From assembly GCA_964017065.1 (NCBI GenBank), contig OZ024791.1, positions 9,110,889 to 9,174,888 on the forward strand: 64,000 nucleotides of DNA, written 5' to 3'. This DNA comes from Haliclona indistincta (Eukaryota > Porifera > Demospongiae > Haplosclerida > Chalinidae). This document shows, in pieces, positions 63,974-64,000 of this stretch (position 1 is the stretch's first letter; each line of letters starts with the position of its first letter). The notes beneath the pieces are model-generated. The model was not told where the DNA came from, ran no database searches, and worked only from the letters and a program-made list of their open reading frames with translations. A program made the translations under genes and the position numbers.

Positions 63974-64000
63974 CCCGGCTGCCACACCCACAAACGCCTC

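Overview
This window looks like animal nuclear DNA from an invertebrate. The two best-supported genes are split by many small introns (45-63 nt) with ordinary GT/AG borders, and most of the rest is satellite, DNA transposons and minisatellites. There is no bacterial-style operon, rRNA gene or CRISPR. The tiny introns and the abundance of 2A-like peptide motifs would suit an early-branching animal such as a sponge, but I cannot name the species.

Layout. (1) 1-31,076 is one block of a 10-bp satellite: fixed TAACCA plus a variable tetranucleotide, usually alternating as a 20-bp dimer. It carries higher-order repeats and recent internal duplications of about 2,377, 1,399 and 859 bp. (2) 31,077-35,341 is a DNA transposon with CACTGTGCAAAAG termini that split the satellite. 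It holds a broken gene remnant, a tRNA-derived SINE and CA microsatellites. (3) 35,342-37,635 is the interrupted satellite resuming, with a small foldback element inside. (4) 37,636-39,022 holds short tandem repeats, a Mutator-like MITE and an interstitial TTTAGGG tract. (5) 39,023-58,882 is the heart of the window: three head-to-tail copies of a transposon family, called A, B1 and B2 here. Each carries, on the minus strand, a multi-exon gene for a tyrosine recombinase preceded by an acidic region, a C2H2-type zinc finger and an N-terminal 2A ribosome-skipping motif. B1 and B2 look identical over 7,005 bp, including a nested piggyBac-like insertion. The same short sequence, TAGTT, sits at all four boundaries. 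(6) 58,883-64,000 holds a short insertion, a possible gene tail, a MITE relic, a third piggyBac-like copy and two 143-bp hairpin elements.

How it may work (inference). The recombinase would excise its element as a circle and reinsert it at a short core, which would explain the head-to-tail array joined by TAGTT. The 2A motif would split the product co-translationally into a leader peptide and the zinc finger/recombinase. The B copies keep all catalytic residues and a frame open across 14 exons. Copy A has a one-base insertion just after the catalytic tyrosine. The piggyBac-like element lies directly upstream of the B start codon, so B expression may be disturbed. An assembly artefact is the main alternative for the B1/B2 identity.
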